Shown here: one piece after another, positions 35,096 to 45,113 of the stretch
How positions within the stretch are numbered: position 1 is the stretch's first letter
Layout of the letters: each line of letters begins with the position of its first letter
Assembly: GCA_002914805.1 (NCBI GenBank)
Contig: JXTB01000238.1
Coordinates: 286,103-350,102 of the forward strand
Direction of reading: 5' to 3'
Source: Parasponia andersonii
Lineage: Eukaryota > Streptophyta > Magnoliopsida > Rosales > Cannabaceae
Length of the DNA: 64,000 nt
Notes under the pieces: generated by a model
Told to the model about the DNA's origin: nothing
Databases searched by the model: none
The model's input: only the letters and a program-made list of their open reading frames with translations
Translations under genes and position numbers: made by a program

Positions 35096-35388
35096 TTTGA
35101 GGGGTTCCGGTTCTTTTGGCGGACCACATTTTCAACAATCAAGATTAATTATCAAAAAAGATTGATGTTCACGTCAGGGTTTACTTGATCTATTTCTTCC
35201 TACTTAGAAACTCGGTCAGTTTGTTTGTTACCTTCTTTGAAAATAAGGGTTATCTCTCTGTTAAGAAAATTGCGTTGTGCACAAACCTTCGGCATTGACA
35301 CCAAGCATGAAGCTATAGGACTTGAAGCACATAAAACAATACTAAAAGTCTACGTACATCGGTCTCATATTTAAGCTAAAATATGTAA

Positions 35389-35650
35389 TATATATATATA
35401 TATATATATATATAAGTTGCGTATTTTTTTTTTTTAACCTATATAGGTATTGTTTTTTAAGTCATTATGTAACCTTATAGTAACCTAATTACTATAATAA
35501 AAAATATAAAAAGACGTTTATCATTAATATTTTTTTTTTTACTTTTTATAATAAAAAAATATACAAATTAAATTTTTTTTGGCCAAATTAATATCTAAAA
35601 ATATTCCTACTGTATTAGTGCTCATATATATATATATATAAATATAGATA
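35389..35650 (+). mobile_element. MITE copy 3 in (TA)n
   Basis: The element body is about 35414-35623, with (TA)n on both sides (35389-35413 and 35624-35640). It shares AAAAAGACGT, TCATTAATA, TACTTTTTATAATAAAAAAATAT and GGCCAAATTAATA.CTA with copy 1, in the same order and orientation. Terminal repeats are worn (AGTTGCG left, GAGCACTAATAC as the complement of the right end). Confidence 0.7.
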
Positions 35651-35653
35651 TAT

Positions 35654-35700
35654 CGGGTTGCCGGCAGTTTTTTTTTTTTAATATATGTATAGGTATGCAA
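35654..35700 (+). mobile_element. MITE end fragment (copy 4)
   Basis: GGGTTGCCGGCAG followed by a T run and TATAGGTATGC resembles the left ~45 bases of copy 1. No right end was seen. It follows directly on the (TA)n of copy 3. Confidence 0.4.
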
Positions 35701-36084
35701 TTTATTAGATAAAGAATGATAGAATGCGATTCCAATATGAGAAATATTCTTTTATTATCCTAAACAACAACCACCTTCGGATTTTTTTGAGATAATGGAG
35801 ACTTTTTCCTTTTTTGAAAGTTGGTAGCCATAACTTAGGATGCGAGAATTGACCAACTAAATTACAGGACTCATCTGTTTAAATGAGATAACTTTACTCA
35901 GTTATTTGAATTTCGTAACGATTGACAGGCTGCAGCAGCGTTTCCTTACAAACAATAGAAAAATAATAGTAATAACCTAATTGTACTATTTAATTGGAGC
36001 GATAGAATTTTTATGTTTGGTCGAAGATAGAAAAAATGAAATTAGTTATAAAACTTAAAAAGAATATTTTAAACATTTTAAACT

Positions 36085-36405
36085 ACATTTAACATTAGAT
36101 TATCATATAAATGTTATAATTTTAATTTAAAAAAAAAAAACACATTTGACAAGAAAAAAAATATTAAAATAAATATTTCAGAAAAAAGTGAAAAATCATA
36201 ATTTTCTTCATCAATATCACGGTTATATTTAACATTAAATTATTATATAAATGTTATATTTTTAATTAAAAAATTGACGAGAAAAAAAAATATTAAAATA
36301 AAAAATTCAAAAATAAAAGTTAAAAATCATTATTTTCTTCATCAATATCAAATTTTTTACTTTTTTTCAACAATATCCAAATTTTTACTTTCTTCATCAA
36401 TATCC
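36085..36405. repeat. ~140-bp tandem duplication with short terminal repeats
   Basis: TTAACATTA.ATTAT.ATATAA through TTTTCTTCATCAATATCA occurs twice (about 36085-36222 and 36228-36352). TTCTTCATCAATATC or a close form then recurs at about 36360 and 36385. Confidence 0.75.
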
Positions 36406-36690
36406 ACGGCGAGTTCTGCACAGTCTAGAGACTCGAACAGGCATTCCCATCGGAGCAGACCACCATGCCCCCACGGTGATCGTGCTCCTTCCATCAACCT
36501 CATGAGATGACGAAATATCGGTTGCGATGGAGACTGAAAACACGTCAACACCATCGCATACCGCTTTGTCAAAGGCCTTGAGTATGTCGGCGCCGGAACA
36601 TATCATGTCGGTGAGGAGGCTCCAACAGACCTTGAACATGCCGACTCGAGCCTGCGTGGCACCTCCTCTCACTGTCCCAACGCCTAAGCC
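36400..36690 (-). pseudogene. Subtilisin-like serine protease exon remnant
   Basis: The minus-strand frame reads YTGLGVGTVRGGATQARVG, MFKVCWSLL, ADILKAFDKAVCDGVDVFSV and STITVGAWWSAPMGMPV. These match the plant subtilase (S8) segment between the catalytic His and Asn (G.G.VRGGAP.AR, YKVCW, D.L.A...A..DGVDV.S.S). The frame breaks after the GMPV motif. No catalytic Asp, His or Ser is present and no other exons were seen, so this is an isolated relic. The upstream AG before ATCTAC could be its old acceptor site. Confidence 0.75.
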
Positions 36691-36699
36691 AGTGTAGAT

Positions 36700-37788
36700 C
36701 TAGTTCGCGATCGAGACCAATCCAACCAAACAACATATATAACTATATTACTATTCTTTTTCAAATTTTAATTTTTCCACTGGCACAAGAATAATAACTT
36801 TATCAAATTTTGATTCATACGAGCTCCACCTTTTTCAGAATTACTTAAGTATTGTATAGAGAACTTTGCATTTGTTTAGTGTACATGAGTCTTGTATTGT
36901 ATTTTTATTGGAATCCATTATCTCTCCAGTTTTATAATTTAATGTTATAATAAATTATTGTAAAATCAATACGTCAGACACTATAACTGAAAATTGCAAA
37001 AAAGAGCACCCTTCTTTTATAATTCAATAATATAACAAATTAAAATAAATTGAATTTGTCAAACACTATAACTAAAAATTGCAAAAAAAAAAAAAAAGCA
37101 CTCCTGTCTTTCGTGCAATGCTTCTTAACAATTTTTAAACACCTGCCGATAACATTGTTTTTTTTTTTTTTCTTCTTTAGTATTATTTACTCAAACCTTA
37201 ACTCATATAACATTTACTCTTTTCTACACTTTAGATAAAGAGGTATCAGTTTGAAAAAGTAAGCTCTTACGGTCTCGATGAAAAAAAGGACAAACAAAAT
37301 TTCCATACTAATTACTGGCTAAGAATTCTGTTTGATAACTTTACTGGTGGAAAGAAAGACTAAGATAAGAGCCTAATACATTTCCAAAATGATCAAGCTG
37401 AAAAGTCTCTCCAATGACTTTACCAAGAAGTAACCAAATCAATTCTAGTTATATAATCATGGCTTTAAACCCGAGTTGCATTCTTACTTTATATCTTCTT
37501 TTTTCTGGTCTTAAATTTTTGCTTTATATTACACTATTACCTACAATATTCTTCTCTGAAAACACTGCAATTGGAGCAGAAATCCCTTGTTTTAAAAAGG
37601 AGACAACAAAAAGCTGTGTGTTTTCATGAGTGGGTTCGTCTATTTGAACAAAGTACGGTTGTGGAACAAAGTCAATACTCGAAAAAGTTAAATGAACTAG
37701 AACTCGATTCAAATAAGAGTTCGATTCTGATCTATAGCTAGAGACTAAAACAAAATACGAAAATGGAACAAACAAATTTTTATGTACA
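36700..37788. other. Intergenic; right part is the duplicated 3' flank of F-box copy 2
   Basis: 36700-37300 is AT-rich with nothing recognised. 37320-37788 resembles the 3' flanks of copy 3 (about 40770-41335) and of the remnant at 33270-33545 (shared GGTTGTGGAACAAAGTCAATA, TGGTGGAAAGAAAG.C.AAGAT). Its ORF at 37524-37826 is flank, not a gene. Confidence 0.6.
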
Positions 37789-38460
37789 TTAAACAAACGC
37801 AAAACTCTCAATAAATTGATGAACATCGTACCACTCAGGCAACTCCGATAGCATCGTCAAAGCCGTACTTCGCATCCGAAAAGCCTTACTAGTCCGAGCA
37901 CCGGCCGCCTCAACGTCACAAATCTTCCTGAAAATTTTAGACTTGAAGTTGTATCAAACAAGATTACCCTTCGTTTGAATCACCAAATACGACTCTTCGT
38001 CAAGTTCATTGCGAACCGAGAATTCAGAGTCCAAATTATTGGCAAACTCGGAACTTGTCAAACCACTCGGAATGATCCATCTCCATCTCCGACACGTCGA
38101 AATGCGCCATTTGCGGCTCGAAAACGCCAACAATCAAGTGTAAACGCCCCATGGACTCCCCAAAATACAGGTTCTTCTTTTCAACATCCCTCTCGTCCCA
38201 ACCATCCGGCAGCGGAGGCATCGGCATTGTGCTCAATTTCTCTTCCTCGGCGTCGAATTTGGGATCGGAAATGAGAGAGCGCCAGTGTTTGGATACGGAT
38301 TTGAACTTGACCAGGGCCTTGATTGGGAGACGAAAGAGGATCTCGCTGAGGAGGTCGTCGTTGGAGGCGATTATTTCCGCCTAGTGTGACGGTGTCCCCC
38401 CCTCGACCCGAAACGGTGAACCACATTCCGAACAGGTTCAGGTTCAGGTTCTCTCAAGGC
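37789..38460 (-). pseudogene. F-box pseudogene copy 2, internally deleted
   Basis: The F-box (ASNDDLLSEILFRLPIKALV, then KFKSVSKHWRSLISDPKF) runs without a frame change into EEEKLSTMPMPPLPDGWDE, which in paralogs lies about 180 residues further on. The middle of the F-box-associated domain has thus been removed in frame. A TAG at 38383-38381 stands just before the F-box (Ser in copy 3), and the start Met is not evident. A frameshift near 38040 separates GRLHLIVGV, FDVSEMEMDHSEWFDKF from the C-terminal FRKICDVEA and WYDVHQFIESFAFV (stop 37791-37789). Confidence 0.8.
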
Positions 38461-38644
38461 TCAGGCTCAGCTAACTATGAGTGAATTTGTTTTATTTATA
38501 GCTTCTAGAAGGTAAAATGATTTTTCGCTTTTTGCCCTGTACGGGAAATGGGGTACTGAGATTTTGAAGCACGATTTGGGGTGGCGGTTTGACCACTGAG
38601 ATGGTGGCTGAATCAACGGAACTAGAAATAAATTAAAATTATAT

Positions 38645-38762
38645 AGGTTTTTTTAATAGCAAAAAAGGAAGGAGACTGGGATGGTATAAGTTCGAATTTG
38701 CGACTTCTAATCTCTAGGATAGTCAGGTCACCATTAGGTCATTTGTTTAGTGGTATTTAAAT
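38645..38762 (-). mobile_element. tRNA-derived SINE, degenerate
   Basis: The minus strand reads CCTAATGGTGACCTGACTAT, then CTAGAGATTAGAAGTCGC, AAATTCGAACTTATACC, and CATCCCAGTCTCCTTCC. This is the layout of many plant SINE heads: an A-box-like TGGTGAC..GACTA and a B-box GGTTCGAATCC, here AATTCGAACTT. No clean tail or target duplication was identified. Confidence 0.45.
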
Positions 38763-39840
38763 TATATAATGGTTTATGACACATTTGAAATGCAGATAAA
38801 TGTTAGTTTCATTTTTTTTTTCATAGTTATACTCTTTTAATTTTATTGTTTCACATATAGATTTATTATAGTTTATTATATTATTAAAATATTAATTTAG
38901 ATAATGAAAATTAAGTATTAGACACTAAAATTAGAGAGAAAGAAAAGGAGTGTATTTAACACTCTTCTAAATTATACGTAAAATAGATTCCTCCTAATTA
39001 TTTGGCCATATCACATATAGGAGTATTAGTGGGTAGATGTGTCCAACTTTTCAGAAAATAGTGATTATTATCTTGTACATAATATAAAATCTCATTCCAA
39101 AAGTCTAAATAAAAGTCCAAATAGAAAAGAAATATTATTAAAGTTAGTTTTCAAAACTTGTCTATAAGTCAAAACTCTCTTCAATGAGTTTTAGTTGTGT
39201 CTTAAAATCGGTTGGGTAACCATTCACCTTTTTTCATTCTTGAGTTCAATATAATCAAAAATATCGTAACACATCCAAATTTTTTATGTGTAAGTTTTGA
39301 TTTAAGGTGCAGTAGTTGGATGCACACTTTAGTATTAGGATTACGTTTTCTTGTTTGGTACATGGATCAGGGTTTGAGTTATTTATCTAGACCATATTTG
39401 ATGTCAGTTTGAGAGTAGAATAAATAATTCATAATTTTAAAATAATTTTGTATAAGTAAGATAATTAATCCAATTCAAAGTATGGGATTCATAATCATAT
39501 ACTCAATAATAGTGAAACTCACATCTATTCCAAATTTCAAAACTAATAAACCACATATTAAGAATACTTTTTACATTTTTAAAATTTTAAATTAACTTAA
39601 AAAAATATATTATACATTCTAATAAAAAGTGGATCTCCTATTATAATAATAATCTAAATCCAGTCCAATATCATATCAAACATGGAATAGTATTAAATTT
39701 ATCTCAATCCAATCTATTATAATCTAATCCGATGTTATAATCTAATCTCAGTCTTACGTACCAAATGTAACGTAATATTATATCTGGTTTAAGTGGGACT
39801 TTGAAAGAATTTCACCTAAATTTACTGTATTTTTACATTC
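38763..39840. other. AT-rich intergenic region
   Basis: No gene is supported. The ORFs at 39212-39412 and 39778-39966 show no family signature. Confidence 0.55.
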
Positions 39841-40760
39841 GATACACGATAGTACAAAATGATAACACGTGGTCAGAGAACATTCCTGCAACAGCAATGA
39901 ACAAGAATGTGAGTTCGGCAAAAAAAGGTTAGAATTAAGTTGCAGCATTAAATTTTGGGGAAGCATTTATAGTTGGACATGGACATGAAGTCTTTACCTC
40001 CATATCATATTGAACTTCATCTTAAGTAGCTTCTTGGCAGGATGACAGCATCAAAAGCTACAATATTTAAATAGAACACACCTTCTACAAATAATCCTTA
40101 ACATCTAGTCAACGGACCTGCGATGCGAGTTCAATGACGAATCAACTGTATGCATATATGAAGTCTATTGGCCATGTTTTACTGACAGAGCAATTAGATG
40201 TTAATCTGGGATACCACAATCAGAATTTCCTATCCCTATAAGTTCTAATATTCCCCAACCCCAACATTTGATGATCAAGCAAAGTTATTAGGCAAATTCA
40301 ATGGTGTTTGGAAACATAAAAGTGGCAGTGTGTGTCTCATGACTCTCCGAGTATTGAAGTGAAAGCAGACTCTGATGATTACCGTGTAGGAACTGAATTC
40401 AGACCCCACCTTGAGAGTTGAGATACTCTAAGCTCCGGTTACGAGTAATTACATCAACATACAAACTCAGCTTTTAGGTTACAAAGAAACACGAGGTTAA
40501 CTCAAAACTGGCAAGAAAGCTCAAAGGGAAAGAACCTAGAATCTTAGCTATTTTCCAAATTGGATCAACAATGACTTCTTTCACTTTTTTTGTTCGCTTT
40601 TCTTTTCTTTGAAAAAAAACATTGGATTCCTAAAGCTGTCATTTATTGGAGATTTTTACTTTCTAAGAATAGGAACACGAACATTATTCCCCTTTATAAG
40701 AACTTTAGGTTCCGCAAATACTGATGTCTCAAAATGTTTCCAGCATCATAATGTCCATTA
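39840..40760 (-). pseudogene. Decayed partial duplicate of the CBP3-like chaperone gene
   Basis: 39850-40760 aligns in order with 62450-63590 of the chaperone gene, introns included. Landmarks are the exon 3 relic (TTGACTAGATG, AATATTGTAGCTTTTGATGCTG, with ACCTCCATATCATATTGAA at its donor), the exon 2 edge (GACCCCACCTTGAGAGTTGAGATACTCT) and the intron GAAACACGAGGTTAACTCAAAA. Exon 3 now has stops, about two thirds of exon 2 is missing, and exons 1 and 4-6 are absent. It was created by genomic duplication, not retroposition, because intron sequence is kept. Confidence 0.8.
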
Positions 40761-41337
40761 GTACTAGTCACCGGTGGAAAGAAAGGCCAAGATAAGAGCC
40801 TGAGACATTTCCAAAAATACCAAGCTGAAAAACCTCTCGATCGACTTGCAAGGAAGTAATAAAAATCAACTCCAGCTGGTTCAAGTAAGTCAGAGTGCAA
40901 ACAGTTCAAAGTGTAAAACATAATTCTGGCAGTTAAATTCTCGCTTCATCTTCTTCTCTTTCTTCTAATTTACTCAGTAATTAGGCTTTATATTCTACTG
41001 ATATCGTCCTCTTCTTTGAATAAAGTACACTTCTGAACCTGAATTCCCCTGTTTTTTTTTTCTTTTTTTTTATTTATAAATTTGCTTTCTAGGGTGACAC
41101 AGTGTCTATGTGATCAGACAGTATGGACGTGGGACTGAGTCACTACATGAAACAATTTCAACGAGTTTCCAAAATATATAAATGGGTTAAGAATAAAGAC
41201 CACATTGGTATATTAACTAGTGAATACTATGATTGAACGAGTACCCAATGTAATGTAGATAAGACTCATAAGGGTTTAATCTTGATCCAAAGCCAGAGAT
41301 AATATGACAAAACAAGAAATGGAACGAAGTTAGGAAC
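40761..41337. other. Duplicated 3' flank of F-box copy 3
   Basis: It is similar to 37330-37788 (TGGAAAGAAAGGCCAAGATAAGAGCCTGAGACATTTCC, represented by GAAAGGCCAAGATAAGAGCC). No gene here; the ORF 40694-40921 crosses the boundary of two duplications and is not real. Confidence 0.65.
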
Positions 41338-42479
41338 ATTAAACAAAAGCCAAACTCTCTATAAATTGATGAACATCATGCCACTCAGGCAACTCCGGGA
41401 GGACCATCACTAACACCGAATCTCGAATCCGGACAGGCTCTTTAATCCGATGACCCTCAACATCACAAATCTTCCCGAAAGTTGGAGTCCTGAAGTAGTA
41501 TCGAATAACTTTACCCTTTATTTGCAGCACTAAGTAGGACACTTCATCAAGCTCACAAAGCAATGAAAAAACATAGTGGTGTAAGTGCAAGTTCGATGGT
41601 TGAGATTTTTTATTCCGAATCGCTTCCGGAAATGCGACGGGGAACACCACGGAAAAATCGACTCGAAACTTGACGAACCAGCCCGAATAGTCCTTTTCCA
41701 GCTCATAAACATCGAAATAAGGCATGTGGGGGATTGTATATGTGATCAATAATAAGGTGTAAATGTCCCCCGGATTCCCCAAAATAACTATACTCCCTTT
41801 CAGCATCCCAATCATCCGAAATCAGAGGCATTGGCATTGGCCTCAACTTATCTTCTTCAACACTGAAATACACGGACTCTCCCCAAATGCTAATCCAGTG
41901 AATCGAACCGTTCCAAAACACACCGCGATCGAATCGAACGTCGGGGCTGTCGACGTAGAACGAGCCGCCCAACAGCGAGTTTCGGACGAGTAAACCTCCA
42001 ACTGATACTGGTCGCTTCTAATGTCGCAGCTCCGAACGCAAACGACGCTCTAGTGAGGAGATTTCGAAGGATCGAAGGCCAAACTGAGGCCGAAAACGGT
42101 CCTACAAGTGCCGTTGAACGATTCCGACTCCAACGGACGTGTCGCCGGCGGCGAAATTGAGAGGCCTAAAGGTAGCTCTGGGTTCGGAGGTTCGGTCGAG
42201 ATTGAGGAATTCGAATTCGGGCCGGAAAGGGCGTTTCAAGAAGAGGCCGGATGCAGGGCTAGGGCTAGGGTTAGGGTTGCGGCGAAGAGCGAATTTGGGA
42301 GCGGAAATGAGAGAGAGCCAGTGTTTGGACACGGATTTGAACCTGATGAGGGACTTGATTGGGAGACGGATGAGGATTTCGTCGAGGAGGTCGTCGTTGC
42401 AGGCGACTGTTTCCGCCGAGAGTGTTGGTGCCGTAACGGCGGCGTTTCGAGAGGTTTTGGTTGTTTTGGTTAACGACAT
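41338..42479 (-). pseudogene. F-box/FBA pseudogene, copy 3
   Basis: The start is ATG 42479. The F-box is well kept: ACNDDLLDEILIRLPIKSLI, RFKSVSKHWLSLISAPKF. The open frame ends after 125 codons. About 60 codons (the SCNGLLL..LP region) are deleted near 42110. The next stretch (FGLSLAFDPSKSPH, stop, SVVCVRS, LEVYSSET) is in another frame with TAG for Tyr. FDRGVFWNGSIHWISIWGES is in a third. A shift near 41735 leads to the intact C-terminus with KDYSGWFVKFRVDF, GKICDVEGHRIK and WHDVHQFIESLAFV (stop at 41339-41341). The plus-strand ORFs opposite the F-box are shadows. Confidence 0.85.
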
Positions 42480-43523
42480 TTTGAGGGGAAAAAAAAAAAA
42501 AAAAATTCGGGAGGGTAGGGGGGGCCGGCCGTACTCAGTTCGGCAGTTGAGTTGAGTTGAGTTGTGTGGAGTGGTTCATTTTTTATAAAAAGATTGCCCT
42601 GTACGCATTCACTCATTCAACCGAAAAAAAAAAAACAAAAAACACTCTGTAAGCAAATGAGGTATCAGATTGTGAAGCACGTTTTAGCGTTGACCAAATG
42701 ATTCTGTTATATTATCTTGATTTCTAATTAATTGTTTGGTACTCATATATATATTAGAGTTAAGATAAAAACCATATTATTTATATAATTTTTTGCGGCA
42801 AACTTTTGGCATCTCAATTATTATTCTGAAAATTACTATGACATTAGTTTTTTTAGCAATTATTATCCTTGTTCTTATCATTACCTGGTTCATAATCTCA
42901 TTTTAAAAGGGGGAAAAAAAAAAACATCCAAGAAAGAAAGAATAAGACTCTCTCAAATTCTATTTTACAAGGTTAGCATGATTGATAATCGCACATGTCT
43001 ATAACACTAAGCTTTAATCCCAAAACCAAAAAAAAAAAAAAAAACTCCTCTCCTTGAATCCTTGAATGAATCTCTGTTCGTTTATTCTTTATTTATTCAT
43101 TATTTTTTGAAGAATCCTTTGTCTTGTAACATTGTATCTGTATAAAGCTTTAGGCCCATGAAACTTCATTATTTTTCGGTTTAACATAATCTTGATTTTT
43201 CAATGTTTTGTAACACGTCTTAACGTTTACGTACTTGTAACTTTAAAAATAAAAATTAAATTAAGGTACTTTGGTAACACGGATTACATTGATTCTAGCC
43301 ATGAATTCTTGAAACTTTAGCACAGTTAAATTCCGGACAGGTATAGTACTCGTCTTACATTAGCATACTCGTGTAGAATTCTCACATTTATATCATAGAA
43401 ATTTTGGTTTCTTAAGGTCAGAAATCCTACAACAATAATAGTAATATTGTTCATTTCATAGCATTTAGCAATCAACATACCCTTCTTTCATTGGTATAAC
43501 TTCACGTTACATTGACGGCTTAA
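42480..43523. other. Intergenic region upstream of F-box copy 3
   Basis: It contains a 17-A run (42489-42505), further A runs near 42626 and 43028, and AT-rich sequence. It would hold the old promoter of copy 3, but I see no convincing TATA/start arrangement. Confidence 0.5.
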
Positions 43524-44180
43524 TGTTACGCCCCGCTTATTTGGCTCTCAAAAATTTAAATATTGTTGCTCATGGTTCTAAGATCCTCTATATATACTGC
43601 TCACCCAAAAAGATTGGAGAAGACCTTAGAACGTAGTAGACACTTTTAGAGTGATCAAGAGAGGTCTTGGCTATACTAGAAGACTCTAGTTGGTGCTATT
43701 AAGTCTTAGAAAGCTCTAGACAAGGCTGGATGGTGCTAGATGGGTTGGACAGTTCTAAAAGCTCCTAGATTAACTTAGAAGAGCCAAGATGGTAGGTGAA
43801 CCTCTTAGAAGGATCTAGACCATGTTTTGTTCTAGAATTCTCTATGTAAATATCTTTATAGATATTATAATTTTAGTTGAGAATAATCTAGACCCTTTGT
43901 AAGAGCATACCACTTGGCACGATCCTTAACCCTTGGTTGGTTTAAGCTTTGCCTATATAAAGGACCCATTGGGTTCATTTGTACACAAGTCTCATTTGTA
44001 AGAGTTGTAAGCATTCCAAGAGTAAAACAAAGCTTTCATTCACCTAAACTCTCTCATCCTTACTACTTTGTCTCAAAAGCTTACTCTAAGTCCCTTTCTT
44101 GAGTATTGGTAGACTAACTTAGTGCGACAGACTGTGCTAAGTGCCGCACGATTTTCTAGTTTGAAGCTAAGGTCGTGACA
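43524..44180 (+). repeat. 5' LTR of the chromovirus
   Basis: 657 bp, TGTTACGCCCCGC to GGTCGTGACA. A TATA box, CTATATAAAG, is at 43953-43962, with a second TATA-like CTATATATAC at 43589. The 3' LTR is similar throughout. The ORF 43914-44102 is LTR sequence, not a gene. Confidence 0.92.
43953..43962 (+). promoter_or_regulatory. TATA box of the chromovirus LTR promoter
   Basis: CTATATAAAG, about 220 bases before the LTR end; the 3' LTR keeps it as CTATATAAAA at 59221-59230. Confidence 0.6.
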
Positions 44181-44183
44181 GTG

Positions 44184-44194
44184 TGGTATCAGAG
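44184..44194 (+). promoter_or_regulatory. Primer binding site of the chromovirus
   Basis: TGGTATCAGAG three bases inside the 5' LTR, complementary to initiator-Met tRNA. Confidence 0.9.
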
Positions 44195-44234
44195 TTTTGG
44201 TTGCTCGTTATATCGTGGTGGCTCCATTATCTAA

Positions 44235-45113
44235 ATGAAGACTATGGCTACAACTCCTGACCTAGTCGAAGTTGGTGCTTCTGAACATGGGCGTGATGAA
44301 GGAAAGAAGGGTGCTACCCGTGGTAAGTTGAGGGACGTGGTGACTAGCTTGGAGACTAGAGTGTCCCGACTAGAGTCCAACTTAGGCATGTTGGGCGAGC
44401 GTGTAGACGATGTAGATGGTCATTGCGATGGTTTGGAGACCGAGGATGCGGAGATCCACAGCGACATCAAAAATGCGTTTGATGGGCTAAAGACCGACTT
44501 AAGGTGCAAGATTGAGTCCCTTCATTTAGAGATTGCCAAGGTACGAGATCTCTTCCAAAGAGAACTCACTAATGTTTTACTTAGAGTAGATGAGATGGGT
44601 GGTGATCTTGCTTTGTGCAAGCGAGCGATGGCCACGAAAGTGACCACTACAACAACCATTGAGGCAAGGAAGGTTGAGGTACCTAAACCAAAGACCTTCA
44701 ATGGTACTCGCAATACTAGGGAAGTTGAGAACTTCCTATAAGGACTCGAACAATACTTTGACGCCACCGGTGTGACGGACGATGCCGGTAAAATTCGTAA
44801 TGCTGCCTTGTATCTAACCGATACCGCCATGCTATGGTGGAGGCGGAGACACAGGAAGATACAACGAGGAGTGTGCACTATAGCCACCTTTGATGACTTC
44901 AAAACAGAACTAAAAAGGCAATTCTTCCCCGAGAATTCTAAAGATGAGGCGAGAGGTCGTCTTCGCCGTCTCAAACAATCTGGTAGTGTTAGAGACTACG
45001 TGAAAGAGTTTACCACACTCTTGTTCGAAGTCTCTGACACTTCAAATAAAGATACCCTATTCTTGTTCATGGATGGCCTTCAGAACTGGGCCAAATTAGA
45101 GCTCAAGCGTTGT
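44235..45113 (+). pseudogene. Chromovirus gag, 5' part
   Basis: The start is ATG 44235, 40 bases after the PBS. The N-terminus is a coiled coil (LETRVSRLESNLGMLGERVD). The capsid follows: VPKPKTFNGTRNTREVENFL, TAA at 44739-44741, then GLEQYFDATGV in the same frame, LWWRRRH, FKTELKRQFFPENS, VRDYVKEFTTLL. The frame stays open up to the insertion of the nested element at 45113/45114 and resumes at about 54997. One nonsense codon besides the insertion. Confidence 0.88.

Noticed and set aside
37524-37826. 100-residue minus-strand ORF
   Set aside because: It starts inside the last codons of F-box copy 2 in the wrong frame and continues into its 3' flank; paralogous flanks do not keep it.
42258-42282. 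Telomere-like AGGGCTAGGGCTAGGGTTAGGG
   Set aside because: It is only four imperfect hexamers, not the plant TTTAGGG heptamer, and lies in the coding strand of F-box copy 3, where it encodes a Pro/Ser-rich PNPSPSPAS stretch.
42108-42555. Plus-strand ORFs opposite F-box copy 3
   Set aside because: They are shadows of the GC-rich F-box coding region on the minus strand and show no family motif.
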